Assembly: GCF_900111765.1 (NCBI RefSeq)
Contig: NZ_FOIB01000004.1
Span: 310,001-374,000 of the forward strand
Length of the DNA stretch: 64,000 nt
DNA from: Myxococcus fulvus
Lineage (GTDB): Bacteria; Myxococcota; Myxococcia; Myxococcales; Myxococcaceae
Direction: 5' to 3'
Both the position numbers and the translations under genes were made by a program. Shown one piece after another: positions 17,087 through 26,242 of this stretch. Below the pieces are notes generated by a model that was not told where the DNA came from, made no database searches, and saw only the letters and a list, made by a program, of their open reading frames with translations. Position 1 is the first letter of the stretch. Each line of letters starts with the position of its first letter.

Positions 17087-18505
17087 GTGCTGTCGCACAG
17101 CCTCCAGTACCTCGTGTTCGTCATCGCGGTGTTCGCCCTCTACTGGGCGGTGCACCGTCACTACTGGCCGCGCATGCTGGTGCTGCTGGGCGCCAGCGTC
17201 TTCTTCTACACGGCCTTCACGCCCTTCCCGCTGCTCATCTTCCTGGCGGGCGTCACGGTGGACCATGTGCTCGTCAAGGGCATGGGCCGCGCGCAGTCGC
17301 CCGGCGTGCGCAAGCTGCTCGTCACGCTGTCGGTGGTGTCGAACCTGGGGCTGCTCGCGGGCTTCAAGTACCTGGAGCTCCTGCGGCAGACGGCGCTCTC
17401 GCTGATTCCCGCCTCGTGGGGCCTCCACGTCCGCGAGACGCCGTTCGATTTGATTCTGCCGCTGGGCCTGTCGTTCTACGTCTTCCAGGCCATCAGCTAC
17501 ACGGTGGACGTGTACCGGGGGAAGGCCAGCTCCGAGCACTCGTTCATCGAGCACCTGCTCTACATGCTGTTCTTCCCGCGCGTGGTGAGCGGTCCCATCA
17601 TCCGCGCGTCGGAGCTGCTGGAGCGCTTCCGCGACGTGCCCACCCTGACGCCCGAGGACGGCGGCCGGGCGATGTTCCGGATTGCGGTGGGCCTGGTGAA
17701 GAAGCTGGTCATCGCGGACGTGCTGGGCAGCGGAATCGTCGACCCGGTGTTCGCCGCGCCGGACAAGTACGCGTCCGCCGAGTGCATCGTCGCGGCGGTG
17801 GCCTACACCTTCGAGCTCTACTACGACTTCTCGGGCTACTCGGACATCGCGCTGGGCGTGGCGGCGCTGTTCGGCTTCAAGTTCCCGGAGAACTTCAACC
17901 GGCCGTACCTGGCGAAGAACGTGGGCGAGTTCTGGAACCGGTGGCACATGAGCCTGTCCACCTGGCTCCGGGACTACCTGTACCGGCCGCTGGGCGGCAA
18001 CCGCGTGTCCAAGCCGCGCGTGCTCTTCAACCTGATGACGGTGATGGTGCTGGGCGGCCTGTGGCACGGGGCGGACTGGCGCTTCGCGGTCTGGGGCGCG
18101 GTGCACGGCGTGGCGCTGGGGCTGACGCGCTGCTGGGAGTGGTCGGTGGGCAAGCCGGAGAACCCGGGCGTCCCCCGCGTCGCGGCGGGCATGCTGGCCA
18201 CCTTCACGCTGGTGGTGCTCACGCGCGTGGTGTTCCGCGCGCACTCCATGACGGACGCGGGGGAGTTCTACGCGCGGATGATGGCGGGTGTGCCGGGCAT
18301 CGCCAACGTCAGCCCGCTGGTGTGGGGCATGCTGGCCGCGGCGGTGTTCTTCCACGCGGTGCCGATGAAGCTCTACACGGTGACCTCGGAGGCGTTCGTC
18401 CGGATGCCGGTGCCCGTGCGCGCCATGGCGCTCGTGGTGCTCGGCCTGGGTATCCGCCACCTGGCGTCCGTGGAGGCGCGACCGTACGTCTACCTGCAGT
18501 TCTAG
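17087..18505 (+). CDS. MBOAT-family O-acyltransferase (AlgI-like)
   Basis: 472 residues, GTG start one base after the upstream stop. Multi-pass membrane protein with AlgI-type signatures: LGLSFYVFQAISYTVDVYRG, YYDFSGYSDIALGVAALFGF, the PENFNRPY block, NRWHMSLSTWLRDYLY and the catalytic-His segment GGLWHGADW. AlgI-type proteins pass acetyl groups across the inner membrane for polysaccharide O-acetylation; here the tandem SGNH protein is the obvious partner. The stop codon is the palindromic CTAG shared with the converging Nudix gene. Confidence 0.93.
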   Translation: MLSHSLQYLVFVIAVFALYWAVHRHYWPRMLVLLGASVFFYTAFTPFPLLIFLAGVTVDHVLVKGMGRAQSPGVRKLLVTLSVVSNLGLLAGFKYLELLRQTALSLIPASWGLHVRETPFDLILPLGLSFYVFQAISYTVDVYRGKASSEHSFIEHLLYMLFFPRVVSGPIIRASELLERFRDVPTLTPEDGGRAMFRIAVGLVKKLVIADVLGSGIVDPVFAAPDKYASAECIVAAVAYTFELYYDFSGYSDIALGVAALFGFKFPENFNRPYLAKNVGEFWNRWHMSLSTWLRDYLYRPLGGNRVSKPRVLFNLMTVMVLGGLWHGADWRFAVWGAVHGVALGLTRCWEWSVGKPENPGVPRVAAGMLATFTLVVLTRVVFRAHSMTDAGEFYARMMAGVPGIANVSPLVWGMLAAAVFFHAVPMKLYTVTSEAFVRMPVPVRAMALVVLGLGIRHLASVEARPYVYLQF

Positions 18506-19113
18506 CCGCGCGCGCCGAGGAACGACTCGAAGTCCGGCACCTGCGACAGCTGCGTGAGGAAGTCGCGGAGGATGCGCGCGGTGGCGCCCCAGATGACGTG
18601 GGACTCGTACGTGTAGAAGTACAAGTCCCTCTCCGCGCCGAAGACCTCCTTGCGCTCCACGCGCAGGATGGCCGGGTCCAGCAGGCGCGCCAGCGGCACC
18701 TCGAGGATGAAGGCGACTTCTTCCGGGCTCGGCGTGTAGCGGCCGTCCCCCGGAATCACGCCCACGAAGGGACGCACGCGGTACTGGGAGATGGTGGGCA
18801 CCTCGTCCAGCATGCCCAGCACGCGCACGCCGCGCCGGTCGATGCCCAGCTCCTCTTCCGTCTCGCGCAGCGCGGTGTGCAGCGGCGTCAGGTCCTCCGC
18901 GTCGCGGCCTCCGCCGGGGTAGCTGTACTGGTTGGCGTGGGTGCGCAGCGTGGCCGGGCGGCGGGTGAACACCATGTGGGGCACGCCGTCGCGCTCGAAC
19001 AGCGGCACCAGCACGGAGGCCTCGCGCAGCACCAGCCCCGGCAGGTCCACGCTGCGCGCGGGGCGCGTGGACAGCCGCGCCTCCACCGCCTGGAACAACG
19101 ACTCCACGCTCAC
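18502..19113 (-). CDS. Nudix CoA diphosphatase (NudL-like)
   Basis: 203 residues from GTG 19113. Nudix box ALRETEEELGIDRRGV preceded by the NudL-type YPGGGRDAEDLTPL, the pattern of peroxisomal/bacterial CoA pyrophosphatases that hydrolyse CoA to phosphopantetheine and ADP. The 3' end shares a CTAG with the MBOAT gene, so both stop codons are read from the same four bases. The uppP gene follows on the same strand, but the 107 bp of 5' context give no clear operon partner upstream. Confidence 0.88.
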   Translation of the reverse strand: MSVESLFQAVEARLSTRPARSVDLPGLVLREASVLVPLFERDGVPHMVFTRRPATLRTHANQYSYPGGGRDAEDLTPLHTALRETEEELGIDRRGVRVLGMLDEVPTISQYRVRPFVGVIPGDGRYTPSPEEVAFILEVPLARLLDPAILRVERKEVFGAERDLYFYTYESHVIWGATARILRDFLTQLSQVPDFESFLGARG

Positions 19114-19132
19114 GACGCCACGCCTCCGCGAC

Positions 19133-20026
19133 TCAGTCGGTGATCTGCTTCTCGAGCTGCTGCTTGCCCGGCTCGGGCGGCACGTCCACGTTCTCCACGC
19201 CCGACAGCGGCTTGAGCACGTTCATCTGGAGCAGCACCAGCAGCAGCACGCCCAGCGCCACGCGGTACACCACGAACACCAGCGTGGTGCGCGAGCGCAG
19301 GTAGTTCAACAACCACGCGATGGCCGCCATGCCCGAGGCGAACGCCACCAGCGTGCCCACCCAGAGCGACACGGCGCTGGGCCGCTCGGTGGCCTCCAGC
19401 AGGTGCTTGAGCTCGAAGATGCCCGCGAGCGTGGTGGCGGGGATGGACAGCAGGAACGAGTAGCGCGCGGCGTCCTCGCGCTTGAGGCCGAGCGACAGGC
19501 CGCCCGTCAGCGTGGTGCCCGAGCGCGACGAGCCCGGGATGAGCGCCAGCGCCTGCCAGAGGCCGATGAGGATGCCGTCCTTCCACGTCATGTCCGCCAG
19601 CGTCCGCTTGTGGGAGGCGCGCTTCTCCACCACGAAGAGGATGATGGCCAGGATGATGAGGCTGCCGGAGATGACGTAGAGCGAGCGGAACTGCGTCTCG
19701 ATGGCCTTCTTGAACGCGAGGCCACACAGGCCGATGGGCAGCGTGCCCACCAGGACGAACCACGCCAGGCGCGACTCCACGGTGCCGAAGGGCTCGCGCT
19801 TCGCCAGGCCCTTGAAGAAGGCGGTGACGAGGGAGACGATGTCCTTGCGGAAGTAGATGAGCACGGCGGCCACCGTGCCCAGCTGGATGACGGCCGAGTA
19901 CGCGGCCCCCGGGTCCTTCCAGCCGAACAGCTCCGGCGCGATGCGCAGGTGGGCGGTGGAGCTGATGGGCAGGAACTCCGTGAGACCCTGGACCAGTCCC
20001 AGGACGATGGCTTCTATCAGGCTCAT
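19133..20026 (-). CDS. uppP: Undecaprenyl-diphosphatase
   Basis: 297 residues from ATG 20026. Integral membrane enzyme that recycles undecaprenyl diphosphate to the monophosphate carrier used for peptidoglycan, O-antigen and other envelope glycans. BacA/UppP signatures are intact: LVQGLTEFLPISSTAHL near the N-terminus and the phosphatase loop PGSSRSGTTLTGGL. The C-terminus carries an extra charged tail (about 25 residues past the last helix) beyond the usual end. It lies directly upstream of the Nudix gene on the same strand (19-nt gap). Confidence 0.94.
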   Translation of the reverse strand: MSLIEAIVLGLVQGLTEFLPISSTAHLRIAPELFGWKDPGAAYSAVIQLGTVAAVLIYFRKDIVSLVTAFFKGLAKREPFGTVESRLAWFVLVGTLPIGLCGLAFKKAIETQFRSLYVISGSLIILAIILFVVEKRASHKRTLADMTWKDGILIGLWQALALIPGSSRSGTTLTGGLSLGLKREDAARYSFLLSIPATTLAGIFELKHLLEATERPSAVSLWVGTLVAFASGMAAIAWLLNYLRSRTTLVFVVYRVALGVLLLVLLQMNVLKPLSGVENVDVPPEPGKQQLEKQITD

Positions 20027-20152
20027 AGGCGCGGTCCCGGGATGTATGCCCGGACACCGCCGCCAGCAAGGGTGTTCCTGTGCGTGTGTGACTCGCAGAG
20101 CATGCGGCGCTCCCGACCCACCACCAGTCCAGGTAGGCTCCCCTCCCGCGCC

Positions 20153-20623
20153 ATGCCCCCTGCCCCACCCTGCCCCTGTTCCTCCGGCCTGCGCTACCGC
20201 GAGTGCTGCGCCCCCTTCCACAAGGGCGAGGCGGAAGCCCCCGACGCCGAGCGACTGATGCGCAGCCGCTACAGCGCCTTCGCCCAGCGTGAGGCCTCCT
20301 ACCTGTGGAAGACACTCCACCCCCAGCACCCGGACCGCGCCCGGCCCGAGGCCGACGTGGTGCGGGAGCTGCGCGCCTTCGCCCAGGGGCACCAGTTCCC
20401 CAAGCTGGTGGTGATGGACCGACAGGCGCCGGACGCCCAGGGCAACGCCCAGGTGCTGTTCTTCGCCAAGGTGTTCGAGAAGGGCAAGGAGCGATCCTTC
20501 GTCGAGGCCTCGGACTTCCGCCATGACGGCGTCGGCTGGCGCTATCTGTCCGGGCACACCCTGATGCTCCGCGAGCTGACCGTCCCTCCCGAGTCCCTCA
20601 CCCTCGCGACCTTCCCCCGGTAG
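20153..20623 (+). CDS. YchJ-family protein with SEC-C motif
   Basis: 156 residues from ATG 20153. The N-terminal metal-binding motif PCPCSSGLRYRECCAPFH and the adjoining AERLMRSRYSAFA are the family hallmarks of YchJ/SEC-C proteins; the rest is a small NTF2-like fold typical of the family. Biochemical role unknown in the family. Followed after 10 nt by the TIGR02996 gene, so the two may be co-transcribed. Confidence 0.85.
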   Translation: MPPAPPCPCSSGLRYRECCAPFHKGEAEAPDAERLMRSRYSAFAQREASYLWKTLHPQHPDRARPEADVVRELRAFAQGHQFPKLVVMDRQAPDAQGNAQVLFFAKVFEKGKERSFVEASDFRHDGVGWRYLSGHTLMLRELTVPPESLTLATFPR

Positions 20624-20633
20624 GAGTCCTTCG

Positions 20634-22340
20634 ATGCCCGCCGCGCCGACGAAGAAGTCGCCCACGCTGGAGGAGGCCATCAACCAGGGGGACTGGGCGA
20701 GTGTCCTCGAGCACCTGCTCACCCGGTGGCGCGCCGCGCCCCACACGGTGCTGGCCGAGCGCATCGTCGGACTGGGCAAGAAGCTCGCGAGGGACCTGCC
20801 CGCGCCGAAGGACTGGGACGCACTCGCCGAGAAGCGGGACGCCGCGACGCTCACGACGCTGCTCGAGGCGCTGCTCGACAAGGGCTCGGTGAAGGCGAGG
20901 CCACGATTGGAGATGCTGGCCGAGTGGCCCGAGGACCCGCGCATCGACCGCTGGGTCGCGAGCCAGTTCGCGGACCCGCCCTTCACCAGCACCGGCGCGC
21001 GCCCCTTCTGGACACGACTCGCGCCACTGGCGCGCCGTATCCGGGATGCACAGGCCGCGAGCACGGTGCTGAAGGCTCGCAAGGGCTACGACCTGAAGGA
21101 CGACGCCGAGGCCTTCTTCGCGGGGCACGTCGACCGGATTCGCGCCCAGCTCGACGCCGCGGCCCGCGAAGGTGAGCTCTCCAAGGCGGACCACAAGGTC
21201 ATCATCCACGTCGACGCGGAGATGCGGGAGGCGGACCCCGTCGCGCCTCGGAAGGCCTGGGACGTGGGCGAGCGCACCAGCGCGGACAGCGGGACCCTCA
21301 TCCCTGTCGACGCGGAGATGCGGGAGGCGGACCCCGTCGCGCGGGGGAAGGTCGGGGACGCGGAGGCGCTGCTCGCGCGGGTGCTGGCGGAGCCAGGAGA
21401 CGACGAGGCGCGCGCGGTGCTGGCGGATGTGCTGCTGGAGCAAGGCCATCCGCGCGGTGAGCTCATCGCCCTCCAGCTCGAGGCCACGCGCCGGGCGCTC
21501 ACCCCCGCCGAGCGCAAGCGCGAGCGGGAGCTGCTCAAGAGCGCGCGAAAGGAGCTGCTCGGCCCGCTCGACGAGGTGCTCAAGCCGGACTGCGTCTTCA
21601 CCCGAGGCTTCCTGTCCCGCGCCGCGCTGAAGCAGGGCAACGCGAGCGGCCTCCAGAGCGCCATCCAGAAGACGGCGGGGCATCCCCTCTGGGCCACGGT
21701 GGAGCACCTGGAAGGTCGTGGGGACTACGACATCACCACGGACCCGGTGATGAAGTCGCTGCGCTCGCTCGTGAACAGCGACGTGAGGACACAGGACCTG
21801 GCGAAGCGGCCCGGGCTCGAGTCCCTCGCGATGCGTGGCGCGCTGGACCAATGGGTGGAGCTGGCCCAGGACCCCAGCGCGTTCCCCGCGCTGCGCCACC
21901 TGGACATCTTCGCCTTCCACTGGTGGGCCGCCCACTTCCTGGACTCACCGCTCGTGTCGCGACTGGAGCGCCTCCAGCTCCGCATCTACGTGAGCGGCCC
22001 CTCCGCCGCGGAAGCGCTGGCCCTCATCCCGCTCGTCCCGAAGCTGAAGGTCTCGGACCTCACACTCCGGCTGGTGCGCAACGACTCCAAGGACTGGAGC
22101 TGCGGCTTCCGCTTCGTGCGTGGAGCCGATGGAAGGCACGCGGTCCACCTCTTCACCACGGCGATGAACGCGCCCCACGAGGAGCTCGTTCGCGATGACC
22201 TCCTGGCGGGGCTCGCGCGAATCGACCGGCTCGAACCCTTCAAGCGCTCGAAGCTCATCCTGGACCATCGGCTCCGTACGAACGCGAGGCACGAGGTCTT
22301 GCGACGGGTCGGCGAGCTCGATGGCGTGCTCGCGGAGTGA
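20634..22340 (+). CDS. TIGR02996-domain protein
   Basis: 568 residues. The TIGR02996 segment, known mainly from myxobacteria and planctomycetes, is clear at about residues 243-285 (AEALLARVLAEPGDDEARAV, then LADVLLEQGHPRGELIALQLE). Upstream there is an in-frame duplication: VDAEMREADPVA occurs twice, 32 codons apart. The C-terminal half has leucine-spaced segments (LESLAMRGALDQWVELAQ, LERLQLRIYVSG) resembling irregular leucine-rich repeats, as commonly follows this domain. No signal peptide. Function unknown. Confidence 0.82.
   Translation: MPAAPTKKSPTLEEAINQGDWASVLEHLLTRWRAAPHTVLAERIVGLGKKLARDLPAPKDWDALAEKRDAATLTTLLEALLDKGSVKARPRLEMLAEWPEDPRIDRWVASQFADPPFTSTGARPFWTRLAPLARRIRDAQAASTVLKARKGYDLKDDAEAFFAGHVDRIRAQLDAAAREGELSKADHKVIIHVDAEMREADPVAPRKAWDVGERTSADSGTLIPVDAEMREADPVARGKVGDAEALLARVLAEPGDDEARAVLADVLLEQGHPRGELIALQLEATRRALTPAERKRERELLKSARKELLGPLDEVLKPDCVFTRGFLSRAALKQGNASGLQSAIQKTAGHPLWATVEHLEGRGDYDITTDPVMKSLRSLVNSDVRTQDLAKRPGLESLAMRGALDQWVELAQDPSAFPALRHLDIFAFHWWAAHFLDSPLVSRLERLQLRIYVSGPSAAEALALIPLVPKLKVSDLTLRLVRNDSKDWSCGFRFVRGADGRHAVHLFTTAMNAPHEELVRDDLLAGLARIDRLEPFKRSKLILDHRLRTNARHEVLRRVGELDGVLAE
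21210..21342 (+). repeat. In-frame 37-bp direct repeat inside coding sequence
   Basis: Two identical 37-nt copies at 21210-21246 and 21306-21342, offset by 96 nt (32 codons), both encoding VDAEMREADPVA. Exact nucleotide identity indicates a recent duplication of a 96-nt unit, with the intervening part since diverged or different. Confidence 0.85.
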
Positions 22341-22377
22341 CGGGCGGGCCCTTAGGCCCCGTGCGCGACCGCGCGCC

Positions 22378-22411
22378 GCGAGGAGCCCGGCACACGGTCC
22401 AGGCTCCTCGC
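22378..22411. terminator. Bidirectional terminator hairpin
   Basis: Perfect 10-bp stem GCGAGGAGCC (22378-22387) with GGCTCCTCGC (22402-22411), 14-nt loop, lying between the converging TIGR02996 and lipoprotein genes. Confidence 0.6.
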
Positions 22412-22424
22412 TTCACTCACCTGA

Positions 22425-23081
22425 TTACCGGGGCACCGTCGAGCCCGTGGGCGGCGTGGTGTCCGGCTTCTCCGGCGCGGGGTCCGAGGCCGCGTCGATG
22501 GCATTGGCCGTCTGCCAGGCCAGGCTCGCGAACGAGCTGGGGACCGTGGGCGCGGCGCCGCCCTCGTCCGTCGGGTCCGGCGGCGGCTTGTCGCCAATCT
22601 CGTCCTGCTGATTGATGCAGGGGTCGTACGTCGGCCCCTCCGTCGGGTCCTTGTCCTCCTGGGGATTGCCCTGCTGCGGGCTGGAGCCCGTGTCCACCGC
22701 CGAGCTGCCCACCGAGCCGCCCTTGCGCAGCTTCACCGGCGCGCTGAACACCGTCATCGGCAGTCCCAGCCGCTGGACGCGCGCGAAGAACGCATCGCTC
22801 GTCCCACGGCTGCCGGCCACCGCGTACGCGAAGCGCCCCTGCTCGGGAGCGACGCCCAGCGCGAGGTACTGGCCCGTCCTGCGGCACAGTCCGACGACCA
22901 CCTGCGTGGCGCCCTCGGGCAGCTCCGCGTTGGGAGGCAGGGCCTGGATGGTCGGCACCTTCGGCAGCGGCGCCACCTCCGGGCACGAGGGGCTCGGCGT
23001 CGGCCGAGAGCCCAGCGTGCGGCATCCCGTCAAGGCGCCCACGAACAGCACACACATCATCAGCTTCTTCGAGGTCTTCAT
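22425..23081 (-). CDS. Lipoprotein of unknown function next to CHAT protein
   Basis: 218 residues from ATG 23081 behind GGAGGGGG; eight extra codons upstream are open but lack a better ribosome site. Signal with lipobox LFVGALTGC, then a Pro-rich stretch, a compact domain (about 45-115, including TQVVVGLCRRTGQYLALGV) and a long disordered Pro/Asp/Glu tail. Starts about 45 nt after the stop of the TPR-CHAT gene on the same strand and is likely co-transcribed with it. Not recognised. Confidence 0.78.
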   Translation of the reverse strand: MKTSKKLMMCVLFVGALTGCRTLGSRPTPSPSCPEVAPLPKVPTIQALPPNAELPEGATQVVVGLCRRTGQYLALGVAPEQGRFAYAVAGSRGTSDAFFARVQRLGLPMTVFSAPVKLRKGGSVGSSAVDTGSSPQQGNPQEDKDPTEGPTYDPCINQQDEIGDKPPPDPTDEGGAAPTVPSSFASLAWQTANAIDAASDPAPEKPDTTPPTGSTVPR

Positions 23082-23126
23082 ATCGTCGTTCCCCCTCCAG
23101 TCCATCCAGGCGGGCCCATCCCGCCG

Positions 23127-25910
23127 TCAATCGAAGACCAGGACGGAGCGCACCCAGCTACGCGGGTCTCGCTTCATCCAGGCCATCCGCACATCCCTCA
23201 GCGCGTTGGCCGCGCGCTCGCCGTGCTCAATCCGCTCCCTCACGGCATTGAAGAAAGGTCCTGCTTCCGCATCCGGTACATCCACCGTCGCCGCGAGCAC
23301 GGTGCTCGCGCCCGCGTCCAGGAAGGCCACCGGCAGGCTGAAGCGCTCGTACGTCCACGCGGCGCCATGCGCGGCCCGACATGCGCCGAGGATGACCAGC
23401 GGCTGGCCGCGCAGCTTCGCCCCGCGCACCTCGCCGGCGGTGAGCGCATAGCGGCCACTCGGCTCCGGGGACAGCACCAGCAACGAGGCCTCGGACACGT
23501 CCGGGTTCATCAGCCCGTGGGCGTGGACCTCGATTTGCGTCGCGTCCGTCATCGCCTCCAGCACGCGGGACGGCGTGGCCTGGCGTCCGAGCAGCATCGT
23601 GGCCTCGTCTCCGGGAAGCCCCGCCCAGCCTCCGAGCATCGGCAGGCCCAGCGCCTCGGGCGCCTGCACGTCGGCGACAACGAGGCGGCGGGGTGCCCGC
23701 GCGCCGGACGCGATGGGGGAAGCACGCACCGAGTGGTACGCCCAGGCGAGGTCCTCCGGCAGCAGCCCCGCGCGACCGTGGAGCGGCGGGCGGGCCACCA
23801 CCTCCACCGCGGGACAGGCGCGCAGCAGGTCCGTCAGCGCGTCGGGGATGAGCCCCTGGAGCTCATCGTGCAGCGGGGCCCTGCGGCTCGCGTCGTGGTG
23901 ACCGACGAGCTGACCCTCCGGGCCTCGCACCAGCACGAAGGTGCGCTCGACGTCGGTGGTGACGGCCAGGACACAGCGCCCGGGGAGCTGTCCGCCCACC
24001 TCTTCACCGAAGAGGCGCCACGCCTGCTCGTACTCGCCCGCCTTGGCCGAGGAGAAGAGCAGCGACGTGTAGCTGTACGCGCGGGCCTTGCGGGCATCCA
24101 CGCTGGTGGCGGGCAGCTTCGCGGCCTCGGAGATGGACTGGCGCAGCAGGGCCTCGCCCCGCGGCCGGTCACGCTCCACGACATAGCGGCCCTCGATGTG
24201 CGTCAGCAGCGCGGACTCGCCCGGCGTGAGGTTCCCCTTCTGGCGTCGCTCCGCCAGGCCCTGCACGAGGCGCGCATCCAGCGCGGAGTCGGGCTGGAGC
24301 CGGGCCAGGTCCGCCAGCGTCTTCGCTCCCGACAGCAGCAGGGGCGTCTTGCACGCGAGCGCCTCGCGCATGCGGGCCTGGGCGCTCTCGACGGAGAACG
24401 CTTCCAGCAGCGCGAGTGCATCGTTGGCGCGGACGAAGTGACGGATGGTGCAGTCGTCGGGGCGCTGGGCCAGCGCCTCATCCAGGTAGCCGCGTGCGAG
24501 CGCCGCGTCGCCCTGGTAGCGCGCGAGCTGTCCGAGCTGGAGCAGGAGCTGCGCCTCTCCCCAGCGCGGGTCTGCGCGGTACAGCGCGCGTGCGGCCAGC
24601 AGGTGGCGCTGGGCTTCGGCCAACCGGTGGAGCTGGCGATAGAGGTCGCCCAGGTCGGACTCGATGGGGATGCAGCGATAGCCCAGCGGGTGTTGCTGGC
24701 AGCGCGCCGCGGCGCTCAGCAGGAGCTGCTCGGCCTGGAGCAGCTCGCCTCGGGAGATGGCCTGCAGCGCGCGCTCGTGCTCCAACAGCAGCGTGAACCA
24801 CGGGTCCTGGAGCTTCGCGACGAGCTGGGAGACCGCGTCCAGGTGGTCCGCGACCTTGCTCTCGCGGACGAGCGCGCCCAGGAACAGGTCCTGCTCTCCG
24901 GCGCGACGCACGTCCTCGAGGAACGCGGCGAATCCGCCCGTGACTTGATGGGTGCGGTACAGCTCCAGGTAGCGACGGGCGAGGGGTGCGCGGAGCTGGA
25001 AGTCTCGCGTCAGGGTCCACTGGAGGGCCTCGCGCAGGACGGTGCCGCCCGAGTGCGCGTCCAGCGTCGCGGCCATCGGCTCCAGGGCGCGCACGCGCTC
25101 CGCGGTGGGGGCGGCGCGAAGGGCCTCGTAGAAGTACATGCGGAAGATGCCGGGCTGTGCGCGGAGCACGTCATCGGGCACGAGCGCGCCCTCCACGATG
25201 AGGGACTGGCCCCACGTGGAGGTCTTGCGCCAGTCCTCGGTGCCTCGCAGCCGACCGCGCGAGGACTCCGCGCGAGAAGTCGCCTCCTGGGCCCAGCCGG
25301 ACTCGCCCAGCGCGGCCACCGCGTCGAACGACTGCGCGGCCAGCGCCCAGAGCTCCAGATCTCGCAGCACCAGCGCGCGGTTCCACAGGGCCTGTGCATG
25401 CGTGGGCCGCGAGACGAGCACACCCTCCAGCAGCGCGAGCGCGGAGGCCGAGTCACCACGGTCCAGCGCCATGATGGCCTGGTCGCTCGCGACGTCCGGC
25501 GAGGTGCCGGCCTTCGCCAGATAGGGCGCGGCCATCTCCGCGTTGCGGCGCACCAGATAGGCCGCCGCGAGGCCGTGCATGTCCCCCGCGGCCTCCAGTC
25601 GTGCCAGCTCGCTCAAGGGAGCAGGAGCCGCGCGGCCCGCGTCCGCCGCCGAGCGCAGAGGCCCATAGGGCCGGTACACGTCCGCGCCCGGATAGCTGAC
25701 CCGGGCCTCGAGCATGCGCACCGGCGCGGTCGTGAGGAACAGCTCGGGCGACACGGGAGGGACACGGCGCGAGCGCAAGCCCGCCATGATTGCCGCGCCT
25801 CCCGCCACCACCACCAACGCCACGAGAACGGCCGACTTCGGCCTCGGAATCCAGGACCCGGACCCTGCATCCACCGGCGAACTCCCCGCGTATGTGCCCT
25901 GGCAGCCCAT
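23127..25910 (-). CDS. Membrane-anchored TPR protein with C-terminal CHAT (caspase-like) domain
   Basis: 927 residues. One membrane helix near residues 27-44 (AVLVALVVVAGGAAIMAGL), then a long helical TPR-type region (about 80-640), then a CHAT domain. The CHAT family belongs to the caspase/separase clan; the expected dyad is present as EVHAHG (His798) and LVILGACRAAHG (Cys844), followed by the typical FLDAGASTVLAATVDVPD strand. Many CHAT-TPR proteins are proteases or signalling scaffolds in bacterial programmed responses. The following lipoprotein is its only evident partner; there is no sigma factor or gasdermin gene beside it. Confidence 0.9.
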   Translation of the reverse strand: MGCQGTYAGSSPVDAGSGSWIPRPKSAVLVALVVVAGGAAIMAGLRSRRVPPVSPELFLTTAPVRMLEARVSYPGADVYRPYGPLRSAADAGRAAPAPLSELARLEAAGDMHGLAAAYLVRRNAEMAAPYLAKAGTSPDVASDQAIMALDRGDSASALALLEGVLVSRPTHAQALWNRALVLRDLELWALAAQSFDAVAALGESGWAQEATSRAESSRGRLRGTEDWRKTSTWGQSLIVEGALVPDDVLRAQPGIFRMYFYEALRAAPTAERVRALEPMAATLDAHSGGTVLREALQWTLTRDFQLRAPLARRYLELYRTHQVTGGFAAFLEDVRRAGEQDLFLGALVRESKVADHLDAVSQLVAKLQDPWFTLLLEHERALQAISRGELLQAEQLLLSAAARCQQHPLGYRCIPIESDLGDLYRQLHRLAEAQRHLLAARALYRADPRWGEAQLLLQLGQLARYQGDAALARGYLDEALAQRPDDCTIRHFVRANDALALLEAFSVESAQARMREALACKTPLLLSGAKTLADLARLQPDSALDARLVQGLAERRQKGNLTPGESALLTHIEGRYVVERDRPRGEALLRQSISEAAKLPATSVDARKARAYSYTSLLFSSAKAGEYEQAWRLFGEEVGGQLPGRCVLAVTTDVERTFVLVRGPEGQLVGHHDASRRAPLHDELQGLIPDALTDLLRACPAVEVVARPPLHGRAGLLPEDLAWAYHSVRASPIASGARAPRRLVVADVQAPEALGLPMLGGWAGLPGDEATMLLGRQATPSRVLEAMTDATQIEVHAHGLMNPDVSEASLLVLSPEPSGRYALTAGEVRGAKLRGQPLVILGACRAAHGAAWTYERFSLPVAFLDAGASTVLAATVDVPDAEAGPFFNAVRERIEHGERAANALRDVRMAWMKRDPRSWVRSVLVFD

Positions 25911-26242
25911 GCCCGCTCAACGACGGGTCGCCAGAATCTTCCCGTCACACGCTACGCCGCTTCGAACGCGGCGGCGAAAACGAGGAACTACGCAGTAGCA
26001 CCGGGCAACGCCATGCCTCGGCCCCTCGGCGCGACACATGGCAGACGCAGCTCGGGACACTTGACTGTTGCGCGAACCACCATCGCGGCACGGGTCCGCG
26101 GGGCACGGGAGTGCGGACGAATCACCGCACCCGTGTGGTCCTCCGGCCGCGCGCACGGCTCCGTCCCCGCGAATCCTCCTGGCCCGCCCATTGCTCCGAG
26201 CGCACACCCGACACAGCAGGTCCCCCACCGCCCAGGAGTCCC
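25911..26242. promoter_or_regulatory. Divergent intergenic region between CHAT and beta-lactamase genes
   Basis: 332 bp with no credible gene. Two dyads are visible: CGCCGC-N7-GCGGCG near 25963-25981 and GTGCGG-N8-CCGCAC at 26111-26130. Either might be an operator; no BlaI/AmpR-like regulator gene is nearby. Confidence 0.35.
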
